Below are positions 36,152 to 48,879 of a DNA stretch of 64,000 nt, piece by piece. The translations under genes were made by a program, and so were the position numbers. The stretch lies in the NCBI RefSeq assembly GCF_023091745.1, contig NC_068920.1, positions 116,091,622-116,155,621 of the forward strand. Direction: 5' to 3'. Under the pieces are notes generated by a model. It was not told the origin of the DNA. It searched no databases and saw only the letters and a list, made by a program, of their open reading frames with translations. This DNA comes from Budorcas taxicolor. Lineage: Eukaryota; Chordata; Mammalia; Artiodactyla; Bovidae. Each line of letters starts with the position of its first letter. The stretch's first letter is position 1.

Positions 36152-36538
36152 AGAATTGATGCTTTTGAACTGTGGTGTTGAAGAAGACTCTTGAGAGTCC
36201 CTTGGACTGCAAGGAGATCCAACCAGTCCATTTAAAGGAGATCATTCCTGGGTGTTCATTGGAAGGACTGATGCTAAAGCTGAAACTCAGCACTTTGGCC
36301 ACCTCATGAGAAGAGTTGACTCATTGGAAAAGACTCTGATGCTGGGGGGGACTGGGGGCAGGAGGAGAAGGGGACAACTGAGGATGAGATGGCTGGATGG
36401 CATCACTGATTTGATGGACATGAGTCTGAGTGAACTCCGGGAGTTGGTGATGGACAGGGAAGCCTGGCGTGCTGTGATTCATGGGGTCGCAAAGAGTCGG
36501 ACAGGACTGAGCGACTGAACTGAACTGAACTGAACTGA
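36152..36538 (+). mobile_element. BovB LINE, right part after the nested L1
   Basis: Resumes at AGAATTGATGCTTTTGAACT and continues to four ACTGA repeats at the 3' end. Together with 34112-35651 it is one BovB insertion. Confidence 0.94.
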
Positions 36539-36649
36539 AGATAGTGTATAGAACTACTAAAACACTGGACGCCTTTGTTAGATTGGTCTTGAGTCTGAGA
36601 TGGAAAGAATCAGAGTGGAGAACGTGCTCTTTTGAAACTTCCACGTTCT

Positions 36650-36867
36650 CTCCCGTTTCAGGCACTTGACACAGGTCTTTCATTCACTCATTTGCTTTTT
36701 CCTTCATTCTTTTCCCCAGCTTGTTTCCAGTTATCATTAAAGTCTACCTTAAACATCACTTTCTAGGAAGATCTTTCATGAAGTCCTGTCTAAATGATGT
36801 TCTTCTGCCGTGCATTCCCATAGCATATAGACTCTTTGTGCTTTACTGCAATCATTTACTCCATCAT
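36650..36867 (+). repeat. L2 LINE fragment, left part
   Basis: Old L2 3' region (AAACATCACTTTCTAGGAAG, ATGAAGTCCTGTC, CCCATAGCATATAGACTC). It probably continues at 37108 after a BovB insertion. Confidence 0.5.
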
Positions 36868-37106
36868 TTCAGTTCAGTCTCTCAGTCATGTCCCAGTCTT
36901 TGTGACCCCATGAACTGCAGTGTACCAGGCTTTCCTGTCTATCACCAACTCCTGGAACTTACTCAAACTCGTTTCCAGTCTATGATGCCATCCAATCTTC
37001 TCATCCTTGGTTGTCCCGTTGTCCTCCTGCCCTCAATGTTTCCTAGCATCAGGGTCTTTTTCAGTAATTCAGTTCTTTGCATCAGGTGGCCAGAGTACTG
37101 GAGTAT
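36868..37106 (-). mobile_element. BovB LINE 3'-end fragment
   Basis: Complement of the last about 240 bp of BovB, starting at the terminal repeat (TTCAGTTCAGTCTCTCAGTC). Confidence 0.9.
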
Positions 37107-37107
37107 T

Positions 37108-37230
37108 TACTCTATACCTATTAATATTTTTCCCTCTGGGCTGTGGGATCAGTGAAGGAAGAGACTACAGTTTTCTTGCTTACTGCTATGCCTCAATCCT
37201 TAGCATTGGGTCTGACCTGAGTCTGAGCCA
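37108..37230 (+). repeat. L2 LINE fragment, right part
   Basis: Continues the L2 end (GTGAAGGAAGAGACTACAG, TTGCTTACTGCTATGCCTC, TTAGCATTGGGTCTG). Confidence 0.5.
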
Positions 37231-37620
37231 CCTAAAAGCCATAAGTTAAGAGATTTTTTCTAATGCTATGTGGTTATAATTATCAGAGCTGAGGCTAGAA
37301 CTGGGTTTTCTGATTTCTTATCTACCTGAGTTTCAGTCTGGATAGCAAAAAGAATTCTCCAGTAGAAGACTGGTGTTCTAAATCCAGAATACCATTTGGC
37401 TTGCATAGATAAGCAATGAATTCAAACTTAACTTCTTTGGTAACTGAGAAGTTATCTTCTTGAGATATAGTGTTCTCATGACCCTTTCTAGTTCAGAGGA
37501 CTGATACGAAAATCTAGTGGGATCAATGCTGCAAAAATGCTTTTAGGAACATATGGATGTCATTAACATTATCCTTTACAAAGTTCTCTACATCTGGTTT
37601 CAGCTGCATTTCATGAGATC
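37231..37620. other. no gene recognised
   Basis: No supported exon or repeat. Confidence 0.45.
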
Positions 37621-37623
37621 AGG

Positions 37624-37666
37624 TGTGTGTGTATGTATGTATGTGTATATATATATATACACATAT
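37624..37666. repeat. (TG)n(TA)n microsatellite
   Basis: A GTGTGTGTGTATGTATG tract followed by TATATATATATA, left of a SINE. A similar tract lies to its right (37894-37920). Confidence 0.95.
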
Positions 37667-37868
37667 ACTCCTTGGTGGCTCAGTGGTAAAGAATCTGCCT
37701 GCAATACAAGACACCCAAGTTCAATCCCTGGGTCAGGGAGATCTCCTGGAGAAGGGCATGGAAACCCACTCTAGTACTCTTGCCTAGAGAATTCCATATC
37801 CCTTGGACAGAGAAGCCTGGCAGGCTGCAGTTCTTAGGGTCTCACAGAGTTGGACACAACTGAAGTGA
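37667..37868 (+). mobile_element. Bov-tA SINE between two microsatellite tracts
   Basis: Full unit (CTTGGTGGCTCAGTGGTAAA to GTTGGACACAACTGAAGTG). The TG/TA tract on each side may reflect insertion into, or duplication of, a microsatellite. Confidence 0.9.
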
Positions 37869-38015
37869 CCAAGCAGCAGCATATAAATATGAATGTGTGT
37901 GTGTATATATATATATGTACACACAAAAGTTGCAGTCGAAACAACCCATGACTCACTCAAGTTCAGTGGCAGAACTGAAATTGGGTTCTAATTTCTTCAA
38001 AACAATATAAAAATT

Positions 38016-38262
38016 ATAATTTGGTCATTTTTAATGGGAGGATAATTTCTTTACAAACGTGTGTTGGTTTCTGCCATACATCAACATGAACCAACCACAC
38101 ATATATGTATGTCCTCTCCCTCTTGAACCTTCCTCCCACCCCACGCCACTGCTCTAGGTTGTCGCAGAGCACCGAGTTTGAGTTCCCTGCATCATACAAC
38201 AAATTTCCACTGGCTGTCTATTTTACATATGGTAATGTATAAAACTTTAGTCCTACTCATTG
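38016..38262 (-). mobile_element. older L1 3' UTR fragment
   Basis: Antisense L1 3' UTR of an older subfamily (TTGGTTTCTGCCATACATCA, CCTTCCTCCCACCCCACG, CCACTGGCTGTCTATTTTAC). It is the same type as 44590-45092. Confidence 0.8.
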
Positions 38263-39059
38263 TGGTGAACGTTTATATTTTTCTACTAAGTGAAAGAGGT
38301 GGATAGCTCCACTTTATTTTATTAAGAGGAAAGACCAGTAAGGGCTTGAGTTCTTGAATATTTATTCTCTAGCCTCCTGTGTCTTAATATCTGGTTTGGG
38401 GAAAGTCAAGAATTTGACATTGAATTTCACCAGCAGCTCATAAATGCAGGTCCTTAAGCTGCATGAATGGGCATCAGTGAAACTTTCTCCTCTGCCAAGG
38501 AGATGACTCACAGTTCAGCACTATTAATGAGTACTAACGAGTGGTCAGGGACATTGCTTTCAAATGGAGAAGGCAGCAGGAAAAACTCCAAGTGTTTGAA
38601 TAATGTAGCAGAACATGCTTACCTTGGTGTTCTTGGCTTAAGCTCAAGGCAAAAGCAGAGATTCTCCAACCAGTGATTATAACCATTTATCACCATTTAT
38701 CTCACATATAAGCTGTGTCTCAATGATACTCTAAAATGTATTTTAACCTTCTCACAGGGGGACAGTTGAAGATAAACTGAGAAGCTTTTTACCTCTAGGT
38801 ATATACTTTATATATGCTTTAAATAAAGTATTAAGGTTCTTTTATTCACCTCATAAAATCAGGAATGCAGCAAAAAGCAGCCATGGAGGAAGTTATTGGC
38901 TGGAGTTTATTTTAGTGAAAAGTTTATTTACTAAACTTTTCCCACCAGCTAGTGATAGGCATGCATGTGGTGTTAGGGGAGCAGTCTATTGCACGCTGTT
39001 TTTCTTTTACCTAGAAGAAAGGTTTGAGGAAGAATAAAGAACTGAGATTTTCAGGTCAA
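38263..39059. other. no gene recognised
   Basis: A 69-codon frame at 38467-38676 has no family features. Confidence 0.45.
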
Positions 39060-39210
39060 GGATGAGTTTAAATGTAAGCTTTTCCAGTTTCTGGTTATGT
39101 GAGATAAAGCAAGTAACTTGATGTCTCTACATCTGTTTCATTAGCGATAAAATAGAGTCAATATCTCAAGATTCCTCTGAGAATTAAAGAGAAACATTGA
39201 CTTTCTCGGC
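39060..39210 (+). repeat. MIR SINE fragment
   Basis: Matches the MIR order (TGGTTATGTGAGATAAAGCA, ACATCTGTTTCATTAGCGAT, GAGAATTAAAGAGAAACATT). Confidence 0.55.
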
Positions 39211-40686
39211 ACAGCATGAGGGCAATGAGGTGGCACAGTCCTTTGGATCAAATTATTCTGATGTTCACAAGCTAGTTCACTGCCGACTGCATGTCTGAGT
39301 GCTGCTCATGTCATCTCAATTTTAGTTTTTAATTTTTTTTTCTCTCCATAAAATGGTGATGATAACATCTACCATGCAGGCTTCTTTTTAGGATGAACAA
39401 ACATTTGCTGCCACCTAACAGCTTTGGAATCATAACTCATCTTCCAGCATGCTCTGCCCACTCTTTCCTCCCATACCCCTTTGGACCATCAGCCTGAGGT
39501 GCTTGTGCTGCCTCATTGAGGCCCATGGCCATCTGTCACATCCCACCATCTCGTCTAAACTTCTCCAGCTGAAATCTATCTCTGGGACCAGAATTTGTTC
39601 ATTCTTGGTCCCAATTATAGACCCCTTTTTGTTTCTTTGAGGTAAAAATTAAGTATTCTTTCAGATTAAATGCTAAAAAGATATTATAAGACTAAAAAAA
39701 ACATCAAAAGCTCTTTATGGAGACATCATTCTTTATGCAAGAAGAACAGTCTCAAAGTGTGCTCATTTTATCCTCCATGGCAAACTATCTGGGAATTTTT
39801 TTTCTTTCTTTCTCTCTGTGTATACATATTTAGACTTTAGGTATCTATGAAGGGGATGGTTTTCCATGGATCTTTAAAATGGGCCACACAGAATGCTGAT
39901 ATGACATCAGAAATCTGGAGTTCATTCAACATTTATTTGGCTAGTATATGTGTAGCTCATCATATTTAAACTGTGTTTTTGTACATGGGAATTTCTGGAT
40001 GTGACTGGAGGACCTGTAACTTCAACCTGGATATCTTTAATCATGCATTTGAATTATAATTGTGGATTCCCTTTAGAAATAAAAATTTAGATCTCACTAA
40101 TTTCTGACCACCTCTGCTGATGTAGGGCTTTCTGCAAACTCCCTATCCTTCATGCCACCTCAAGAGCTTCTGCAAGTTTAAGGGGTACCTCATGAGGGCC
40201 GGTGGGTAGGCCCATGCTGCAATTCCAATTTCTAGTAAGGAGTCCACTGAAGTCTCCAACAGGGCATTACTGTTGATATGTAGCTTGCAAATGGTCAAGA
40301 TCACCAGTGCTCACAAGACAGCCCTCTAGACCTGGATGTGGACTATGTAGAAGCACGTGCAGGGAAGATGGGAGAAAGATGGATCTCCCTACTCCAACTT
40401 ACATCCTGTGAGAGGATTTCCAAAGGAGTGCCAAGGCGCCTACTTCATTGAGATGGCCCCTGCTTGAGACGTACTATTCCAATGCTTTTCTACTGAACAA
40501 GAAGTTTGTGTGACTAGACAGTTTTCTCTTTCTCTGAATCTGAGTCACAGGGTTGGGGCAGGTTTTGTGAGATGATCATGGTGCTGTATTCAGCGTCTCT
40601 CCTTTGCCCTCATGGTGAAGGCATTGTGAGAGTCAGATATGTCTGCCTGATCCTCTCTTCTTGGTAAGTCTTTCCCAAAACACTCC
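39211..40686. other. no gene recognised
   Basis: About 1.5 kb without a supported feature. The region 40100-40650 has a more balanced base composition than its neighbours, but every frame I followed is closed. Confidence 0.5.
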
Positions 40687-41094
40687 TTCAGTTCAGTTCA
40701 GTTCAGTTCAGTTCAGTTCAGTTCAGTCGCTCAGTCATGTCCGACTCTTTGCGACACCATGAATCGCAGCATTCCAGGCCTCCCTGTCCATCACTAACCC
40801 CTGGAGTTCACTCAGACTCATGTCCATCGAATCAGTGATGCCATCCAGCCATCTCATCGTCTGTCGCCCCCTTCTCCTCCTGCCCCCAATCCCCCCCAGC
40901 ATCAGACTCTTTTCCAATGAGTCAACTCTTCCCATAAGGTGGTCAAAGTACTGGAGTTTCAGCTTTAGCATCATTCCTTCCAAAGAAATCCCAGGGCTGA
41001 TTTCCTTCAGAATGGACTGGTTGGATCTGCTTGCAGTCCAAGGGACTCTCAAGAGTCTTCTCCAATACCACAGTTCAAAAGCATCAATTCTTCT
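40687..41094 (-). mobile_element. BovB LINE 3' end, young
   Basis: Complement of the BovB 3' end with eight TTCAG repeats at 40687-40727. It is truncated at 41094 after the RT C-terminal coding segment (DAFELWYWRRLLRVPWTA). The minus frame is open across 40735 to about 41080, so divergence is low. Confidence 0.95.
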
Positions 41095-41582
41095 TACCCT
41101 ACTATAAATAAATAAGATTGTTTGGCCTGAGCATTTCCATATAGATGCTGAGACACATCTGAAGCCAAGCTGTAGGTACAATTTAGGCTCAGTCTGATAC
41201 TTGGGAGATAAAGCTGAAATCCAGGATAAATTCTGTGTAGTTACCTTGGTAGAGGAGTGATATGAATAGGAGTTAAAATGTGTCATACCTTCTAGAGATG
41301 GGAGACCAGTTAGGAGCTGAAAAATGCTCTGTGGACAAATGTGTACCTACCATCACAATAATAGTAATGATGCTTGCATCTGATTTCACTGTCTTTTTAT
41401 TTTCCACTGGTTTCCTAGAAAATGGATTAAAGGAGGGATAGGGTCAGATGGATGCTAGTAATCCAAATTCCCTGTGACAAATCTGAACTTTAGAGAGGAA
41501 ACATGACTTGTCCAAGTGTACATATCTGGTGAGATATAAAGCACACTCAGAATCTAGGTAACAGTGATATATGCACCTAGCA
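41095..41582. other. no gene; possible MIR scrap
   Basis: 41495-41580 (GAGAGGAAACATGACTTGTCC) resembles MIR; the rest is unrecognised. Confidence 0.4.
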
Positions 41583-42008
41583 CTTCACCGACAAAAGTCT
41601 GAATAGTCATAGCTATGATTTTTCCAGTAGTCATGTACAGATGTGAGAGTTGGACCATAAAGAAGAATGAGAGCTAAAGAATTGATGCTTTTGCACTGTG
41701 GTGCTGAAGAAGACACTGGAGAGTCCTTGGACAGCAAGGAGATCAAACCAGTCAATCCTAAAGGAAATCAACCCTGAATATTCATTGGAAGGACTGATGC
41801 TGAGGCTGAAGCTCCAATACTTTGGCCACCTTATGTGAAGAGCTGACTCATTGAAAGAAACCTTGATGCTGGGAAAGATTGAAGGCAAAGGAGAAGGGGA
41901 CGACAGAGGATGAGATGGTTAGATAGCATCACAAAATTACTGGACATGAATTCGAGCAATCCATGGGGATGCAAAGAGTTGGACTTGGCTTAGTGACTGA
42001 ACAACAAC
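41583..42008 (+). mobile_element. BovB LINE 3' fragment, old
   Basis: Diverged BovB 3' end. The terminal repeat has decayed to AACAACAACAG. Confidence 0.88.
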
Positions 42009-42344
42009 AGAAGACAATTAAGATTAAAAGTGGAAAGAACTTTGATTATGGATATGCTAGTTTAAGGTGTGTTGGTAGAAATTCCAGGAGGACATGTGAT
42101 ACTGAAGGTCAGAAACAAGGTTAGGTTTAGATTTCACAGTGAAGCATCTACTTGACAAGATTCCTGAATCCATTGGTGTGGGTGACTGAAGGAAAGAGCT
42201 AACCTATAGTGCTGAAATGGTCAAAGCCTGAGTGTCTGTGAGATGACAAGGAAGATAGCAAAGCAAGCAAAGGCAGGGCAAATAACGCCTTTTGCCATGT
42301 GGGCAAAATGCTGAGCTATTTGTGAATCCACATGTCTCTTCAAC

Positions 42345-42435
42345 CATATCAAGGCTCTTCAAGGGCAGGAACTGTGTCTTTGCCTTACTTTTCATATACC
42401 ATAGTACTTAGCACTGGGCTGGGCACAGAGGACTT
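42345..42435 (+). repeat. L2/MIR-type 3' end
   Basis: CTTCAAGGGCAGGAACTGTG ... TAGTACTTAGCACTGGGC is the usual L2 3' signature. Confidence 0.55.
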
Positions 42436-43050
42436 CAAAATGAGAGGAAAATAGGCCTCCAGATAACAACTTGAATTCTCTAGCCCCAAATGTCTATGAC
42501 AAGTAAAATAATGTAAATAAATATCAAGACTGTGTGATTTATTGTTCCTTGTCATGCTTCAGAGAAAATCATCAATTATTAAAAAAGAAGCAGAAGTTTA
42601 AAGAATGTTAACTTGCTACAAAAATGTCCAAATACAAGGATAACTCAAACGGACACTTAAACTCTTTTAGCACAGAGGCAGGAAAACAATCTGCTTCCTC
42701 ATCCTGCTATCACTGTGGGTTCAGTGTCAGGATGCATCCACGTGGCATATTTATTGACCTTTGAAATCACATTCAACACCTAAATATTTCCTGGCACAGC
42801 TATCTCCATTGAGCCCCATTATCAAGGCTGCTTTTTTATAGCCTGAGCTTGCTGTTTTATCTTCAGCCTTTGAGACTCTATTATCTCAGAACCAGGAAAG
42901 GACACCTCATCAGCAGTGGAATAGTCATCTCAGAAACGATGGCCAGAGGCAGAAGGAGTGGGGGATGGATAGGCCCACCATCTGGAAGTTTGAAAGGTTG
43001 TTTTTCCTCTGCTGAATTCCCTTGCCATAAATTTACTGAGTCTTAGCATT
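42436..43050. other. no gene recognised
   Basis: The 65-codon frame at 42849-43046 has no domain. Confidence 0.45.
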
Positions 43051-43250
43051 AGGGCTTCCCAGGTGGCTCAGTGGGTAAAGAATCAGCCTGCAATGCAGGA
43101 GATGCTGGTTTGATTACTGGATTGGGGAGGTTCCTTGGAGGAGGGCATGGCAGCACACTCCAGTATTCTTGCCTGGAGAATGCTATGGACAGAAGATCCT
43201 GGTGGGCTACAGTTCATGGGGTAGCAAAGAGTTAGACACGACTGAGTAAC

Positions 43251-43252
<2 letters not shown>
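43051..43252 (+). mobile_element. Bov-tA SINE
   Basis: Full unit beginning AGGGCTTCCCAGGTGGCTCA and ending AGACACGACTGAGTAACT. Confidence 0.92.

Positions 43253-43284
<32 letters not shown>
43253..43284. repeat. (AC)n microsatellite at a SINE tail
   Basis: Sixteen AC repeats directly follow the Bov-tA, a typical origin of ruminant microsatellites. Confidence 0.97.
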
Positions 43285-43286
<2 letters not shown>

Positions 43287-44589
43287 TTGGAAGATACACT
43301 AAATTTGATCCAAGGCAACTCTGTGTAAAATCTAAGTACCATCTGTGGGGAAACTTAGTCTCCTGAGACAAACATTTTGATCCCAGCCCCAGCTTTTTGT
43401 CTGCCCCACATTCTGGGTTCACCCAGGACAATGAGACAGGACATCAAGGGTTCTGGCCAGGAATGAAGGACACAGGAGGATGACTTTGGGATAGGATGAC
43501 TTTGGGATAGGATGACAACAGCCTAATCTTACTTTATCACTGCTGATGCAAGAAGGATGTGGCAGGTGTTCTGGGGAAGAAAAGCAAAGCTTGTCTCCCC
43601 TCAGTTTGTCATAGCAAAATGCAAGATGTGAGTAATTAGTCTCTGCCAAGCTCTGGAAGGGAAGGAGGGTTTGAAGCAAATTACCAGGCAGTCAGCTCAA
43701 GTACTTTATTTTCTTTGAAGAAAAGGACTTAATTTTTTTTTCTTTTTTTCCTCTTTGGTTTGTTACAATAGGGCTTTCTCTCCCAGCGCTTTTTGTTTCA
43801 CTCTCCCGCAGCGCCGTGTATTTTCTAGGCATGGGCCCCACTGAGTCTTCTGAGCAGTGAGATTTCCTTATCTTTCCATCTGTCTTTGCTGTTCTGACTT
43901 AATAATTGAAAAATTGCTTTAAGAGGAGTATAAAGTTTTAGAAAAAAAAAGGGGGGAGGGGGTTTGTGTTAAAGTTTGCCTGCTTGGGACCAAAGTCCAT
44001 TGTTTATCAAAAGGGATTGATGTTATCCTTGAATTTTTACATAGAGGATACTTGTAGGTAGCAAACTCTGGATCTGGTTTTGCTGCTAGTGTGATCAAGA
44101 GCCAATTGTTAACCTCAGTTTCAATATTTTGGGGTGAATGATCAGTCTCTTACAGATTAAATGAAGATAAAAGTACTTTAATGAGTCACACATCTTTATA
44201 TAAGCAATATCCAATAGAAATTAAACATAAATCACATACATAATTTAAAATTTTCCAGTGACTACATAAAAAGCAGAAAGAAACAGGTGAAAATAATTTT
44301 TATTATATATTTTACTCTAATATACCCAAAATATCCTTCCAACATGTAATCAACATAAAATTATTAATGAGTTATTTTATAGCTTTTCACACTAAATCTT
44401 CAAGACCTCGGTTGCACTTTATACTGACAGCATGTCTCAGTTCAGACTAGTCACCTTCAGTTACTCACTAGGGGCTAGAGGCTACAATGTGGATGAGAAC
44501 AGCTATTTATATACATAATTATTAATAGTGCTTTAAAAGAAAACAAGATAGAGGCTTACAAATGGAGGAAACATTGACAATATCATGTA
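43285..44589. other. no gene recognised
   Basis: Contains a short direct repeat GGATGACTTTGGGATA (about 43476-43512) and a G-rich run near 43951-43964. No exon supported. Confidence 0.5.
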
Positions 44590-45092
44590 GATTTAAAAAA
44601 AAATTTCAGCTGGAGGATGATTGATTTACAATGTCGTGTTGGTTTCTGCAGTACAACAATGTGAACCAGCCATAAGTATATATCTTCTCCCATGTGAGCC
44701 TTCCTCCCACCCCCTAGGTCATCACTGAGCACCTTGGCTGGGCTCCCTGCATTCTATAGCAGCTTCCCACTAGCTATCTATTTTATACATGGCAGTGTAG
44801 ATATGTCAGTGCCACTCTCTCAATTTGTCTCCTTCCCCTCCTTCCCCTGCTGTGTCCACACGTCCATTCTTTATGTCTGTGTCTCTACTCCTGCCCTGCA
44901 AATAGGTTCATCAGTAGTGTTTTTCTAGGTTTTTCTCATTCTGACTCACTTAACTCACAAGCTCTAGGTTCACCCACTTCAGTTATACTGACTCAAATTT
45001 GTTCCTTTTTATAATTGAGTAATATTCTATTATGTATATGTACCATAACTTCTTTATTCATCCATCTGTCAATGGACATTTAGGTTGTTAAA
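44590..45092 (-). mobile_element. older L1 3' end fragment
   Basis: Antisense L1 3' UTR and ORF2 end: TTGGTTTCTGCAGTACAACA, TGAGTAATATTCTATTATGT, TGTCAATGGACATTTAGG. It ends in an A-rich stretch near 45093. Confidence 0.88.
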
Positions 45093-45827
45093 AAAAAAAC
45101 ACAAAAAAATGAAAAGGAACTTGTTTCTCCTCTCCCCAGCCTACACTATGGAAGATTAATTTGTGAGTTCATTTGAGGGGCACAGTATATTATGCCAGCA
45201 GCAGTGCTTAATTCCTTAGGGAATGAGTATCTCAGAACTCTTCTGCAATTGGGTAGTAGTAAATTGAGGCAAGCTCTAATTACTTGAAATTGACATCATT
45301 TGGGAATCGCAGAGGGGTTGAAAGTTGGGAAACACATGTTGTAGTAAAGTATTTTTAGGATTTGGATTGGGCTGTATTTACAGTCAAGGAGTACAAAGAG
45401 TGAGGAGTCTGACCAGATTTCAAGCAGTAAGTTCTTGGGCTTGAAGATGGAGAGAGATTCTTGGTGGATGTCCATGGATCAGGAAATAATGCTTGATCTT
45501 CTGTAAATTAGGTATTTAACAGAGATCAGTCTCATGTTCTGTTCTTCTGAGGGCAGATACATGACGTTCTACCATTTCATATTCTCAAGTTCAATTCTAG
45601 GCTGGAATCATTCTACATTTCCCCCATTGGATCAAGAGCTTTCACAGAAGACATTGCTGATCAAATGTATAGTGTAGACATTGTTTTCCTTCCTTCTTTG
45701 TTAATTTGTTTTCATCAAAGACATTCTTATATTGAGTACATATCTCTTGAGAATGAGGAGAACCAATTTCAATTGCCCTGTCCCACCATCGAGGAAAATG
45801 ACAACTGAATTTTATTGACTTCCCTTA
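45093..45827. other. no gene recognised
   Basis: No supported exon or repeat. Confidence 0.45.
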
Positions 45828-46770
45828 AACAACAGACTGATTCCAAGTAGGAAAAGGAGTACATCAAGGCTGTGTATTGTCACCTTGCTTATTTAACTTA
45901 TATGCAGAGTACATCATGAGAAACACTGGGCTGGAAGAAGCACAAGCTGGAATCAAGATTGCTGGGAGAAATATCAATAACCTCAGATATGCAGGTGATA
46001 CCACACTTATGGCAGAAAGTGAAGAGGAACTAAAAAGCCTCTTGATGACAGTGAAGAGGAGAGTGATAAAGTTGGCTTGAAGCTCAACATTCAGAAAACG
46101 AAGATTATGGCATCTGGTCCCATCACTTCATGGGAAATAGATGGGGAAACAGTGGAAACAGTGCCAGACTTTATTTTGGGGGGCTCCAAAATCACTGCAG
46201 ATGGTGACTGCAGCCATGAAATTAAAAGACGCTTACTCCTTGGAAGGAAAGTTATGACCAATCTAGATAGCATATTGAAAAGCAGAGACATTACTTTGCC
46301 AACAGAGGTCTGTCTAATCAAGGCTATGTTTTTCCAGTGATCATGTATGGATGTGAGAGTTGGACTATGAAGAAAGCCGAATGCTGAAGAATGGATGCTT
46401 TTGAACTGTGGTGTTGGAGAAGACTCTTGAGAGTCCCTTGGACTGCAAGGAGATCCAACCAGTCCACCCTAAATGAGATCAGCCCTGGGTGTTCATTGGA
46501 AGGACTGATGCTAAAGCTGAAACTCCAGTACTTTGGCCACCTCATGGGAAGAGTTGACTCATTGGAAAAGACCCTGATGCTGGGAGGGATTGAGGGCAGG
46601 AGGATAAGGGGGCGACAGAGGATGAGATGGCTGGATGACGTCACTGACTCCATGGACATGAGTCTGAGTGAACTCCGGGAGTGGTGATGGACAGGGAGGC
46701 CTGGCATGCTGCGATTCATGGAGTTGCAAAGAGTCAGACATGACTGAGCAACTGAACTGAACTGAACTGA
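45828..46770 (+). mobile_element. BovB LINE, 5'-truncated, intact 3' end
   Basis: Starts in RT motif B (AACAACAGACTGATTCCAA) and ends in ACTGA repeats. Motif C reads YAGD. A frameshift at about 46050 separates two long frames, and a further break is near 46330. Overall divergence is low. Confidence 0.95.
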
Positions 46771-48879
46771 AACAACAAATTTAAACATCACCTTGAATCA
46801 GGATAGCTGAATCAGAGAAACAAGGAAGTTCAGAGGTGGCAGGAACAGACTTGGCAGTTGGGAGTTGGTTGGTATCCTTTGCTGTTTACTGAGAAGAGCT
46901 GCAAATTCCTATGAGGCTAGATTAAGTTTCCTTTATGAGCTTGCCTTGACCAACTTCATTTTTTTTTCCTGCCATACATAACTCCACTTCAGTTTGGTTT
47001 CATTTTCCCCTTTTTGAGCAAGTATCCATTAGGGTGTTTGATAACCCAACATATTGCTAAGTGTTTCTTCTGCACAGACTTCATTATTTGACTGATCATC
47101 TTGTTTGTTCATTTTTCTACATCTTGACACAATTGGACATCTTTCTTCAGAGTGAGAGAAGCTTTGAAGTTAGAAGCAACCAAAAGGCCACATTTGAACA
47201 ACTTCTTATATTGAGTCAAAGTGGAGGGTCAAAGCAGGAAGACTTTGTCAAAGATACAGGTTTTAGATATCATTTCAAAAGCATGGGTGCAGGCATCAGT
47301 GTGTCAGACTTATTATTTTTACAAACTCTGAATAAACAAAAACTGAATACGTTAAAAACCACAACACAAAATAAACTGAAAATAGAACAAAGAGACCAAA
47401 CTGAAGTATAGATCTAAACCCTGAGCCCAATCCTGTAGATAAACAGCTAAATAAATCAAAATTCCAAGATGAAGCTGATTGCATTTGCTATAGCCAACGG
47501 GCTTCTTCTTAGAAGTTATATATTTGAAACATGACATGGCAGAAATGTTAATGCAAATAGAAGTGGTGTTGACCATAGCACAGACACATCCTCGTTTAGT
47601 CAAGAGATAATCTTCATATCAGTTACTTCTCTTCCTAGTCCACTTGATTTTGAGACTTCAGTGTTTGCCTGGGATTAGATGTCAGGTGAAGTCTTGTTCA
47701 CTGGTGAAATATGCACTGGAGGTTTTTCACCCTGTGCTTTGGCAGTCGGGGCAGAGATCAAGAGTACTTGGTAGGGTCCTTTTTATGGATTTCACTTTTG
47801 CAAAAGCAACAGAGTAGAACAATAAATCTGTCCCGAACTCCTGACAAAGCAGATGGGCACAAGGGGCCTCTGCTGAAACCCCCATCCAGTTTCTTGTGAA
47901 ATTCAGGTGAAGGAGAGAATTCTGCTCTGTGTCCCTTTGTGTTGGTCACCAAAACTGTCTACTGAAAAATATAGTCATAATCTGAAAGTAGAATTATTTT
48001 ATTTGGTGGGAATGTTTAGGACTCTGAGCCCAGGAGACAGCATCTCAGTAGCTCTGGGTAAACTGCTCCCTTTTTCTCTGATTTTTTTAATTTTTATTTT
48101 TATTTTAATCGGTGGTATCTTTTTTGCTCTGGAAATGTTGCAGGCTGTGGGTGGGCTTAACCCAGAACTGCTTTGTAATAACAAAACTTGATGTGGGGCA
48201 GCTGCTTGTGTCCCAGCACCTTGCTTCTTCCTGCTTTACTTCTCTCCCTAAGGAGAGAAGCAGGAATATGAGGGAAGAAGGAAGAATGGAGTGGAGACTC
48301 ACCCCGCAAACTCCCATTGCAAACTTTTGGCCATGTTTGGAGACATTTTTGGTTGTCACAACTGAAGAAGCAGTGATGCTGACACTTTCTGGAGGAGGTG
48401 ACATTGAGAGAAGCTTTAAAGAGTGAAGATGAGCTAGCCACCCACGAGAAGTGAGGAGGGAAATATTTGAAACAGGGGTTTAAGAGCAAAGTGGGTGTGT
48501 GCAGGGGGTGACAAGCTGCCTGGTGAAGCTTCAGGATAACTGTGATGTCAGGAGAAACAAACAACCAGTGTAACTTGCTATTAGACCCTAAGTCGGTCCT
48601 CTACAATCCCATTTGACCTGCTTCATTTTCCCCCAAACTGTGTCTTTTACTTCCTCTAAGTGTAACCCCATGCTCAGTTCTATGGGGAAAAGAGCTAATA
48701 CATGAGATGTGATTTCTGCTTTAGGGCATCCTAAACACATGCAGAGTCCAGGGTGATGGCTCACCAGGCTACAGACCTCAACAGGCTGTAGACCACCGTC
48801 GTTCTGACTGTAACCTCTTCTGACGGGTTTTGCCCTTGCTGATCTATGACTTGGAACGTACTTTGCCTAGAGTTGTGCA
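46771..48879. other. no gene recognised
   Basis: About 2.1 kb. Frames of up to 135 codons (48157-48564, minus) show no domain or splice-bounded exon. A T/A-rich tract lies at 48080-48110. Confidence 0.5.

Noticed and set aside
40100..40650. Possible processed pseudogene
   Set aside because: Composition suggested former coding sequence, but every frame is interrupted and no protein family could be recognised.
43253..43284. CRISPR-like or regulatory repeat
   Set aside because: It is a plain AC dinucleotide microsatellite on a SINE tail; no spaced repeats exist in the window.
48157..48564. 135-codon minus-strand frame as a protein gene
   Set aside because: Low-complexity, no family resemblance, overlaps frames on the other strand, and no supporting splice or promoter context.
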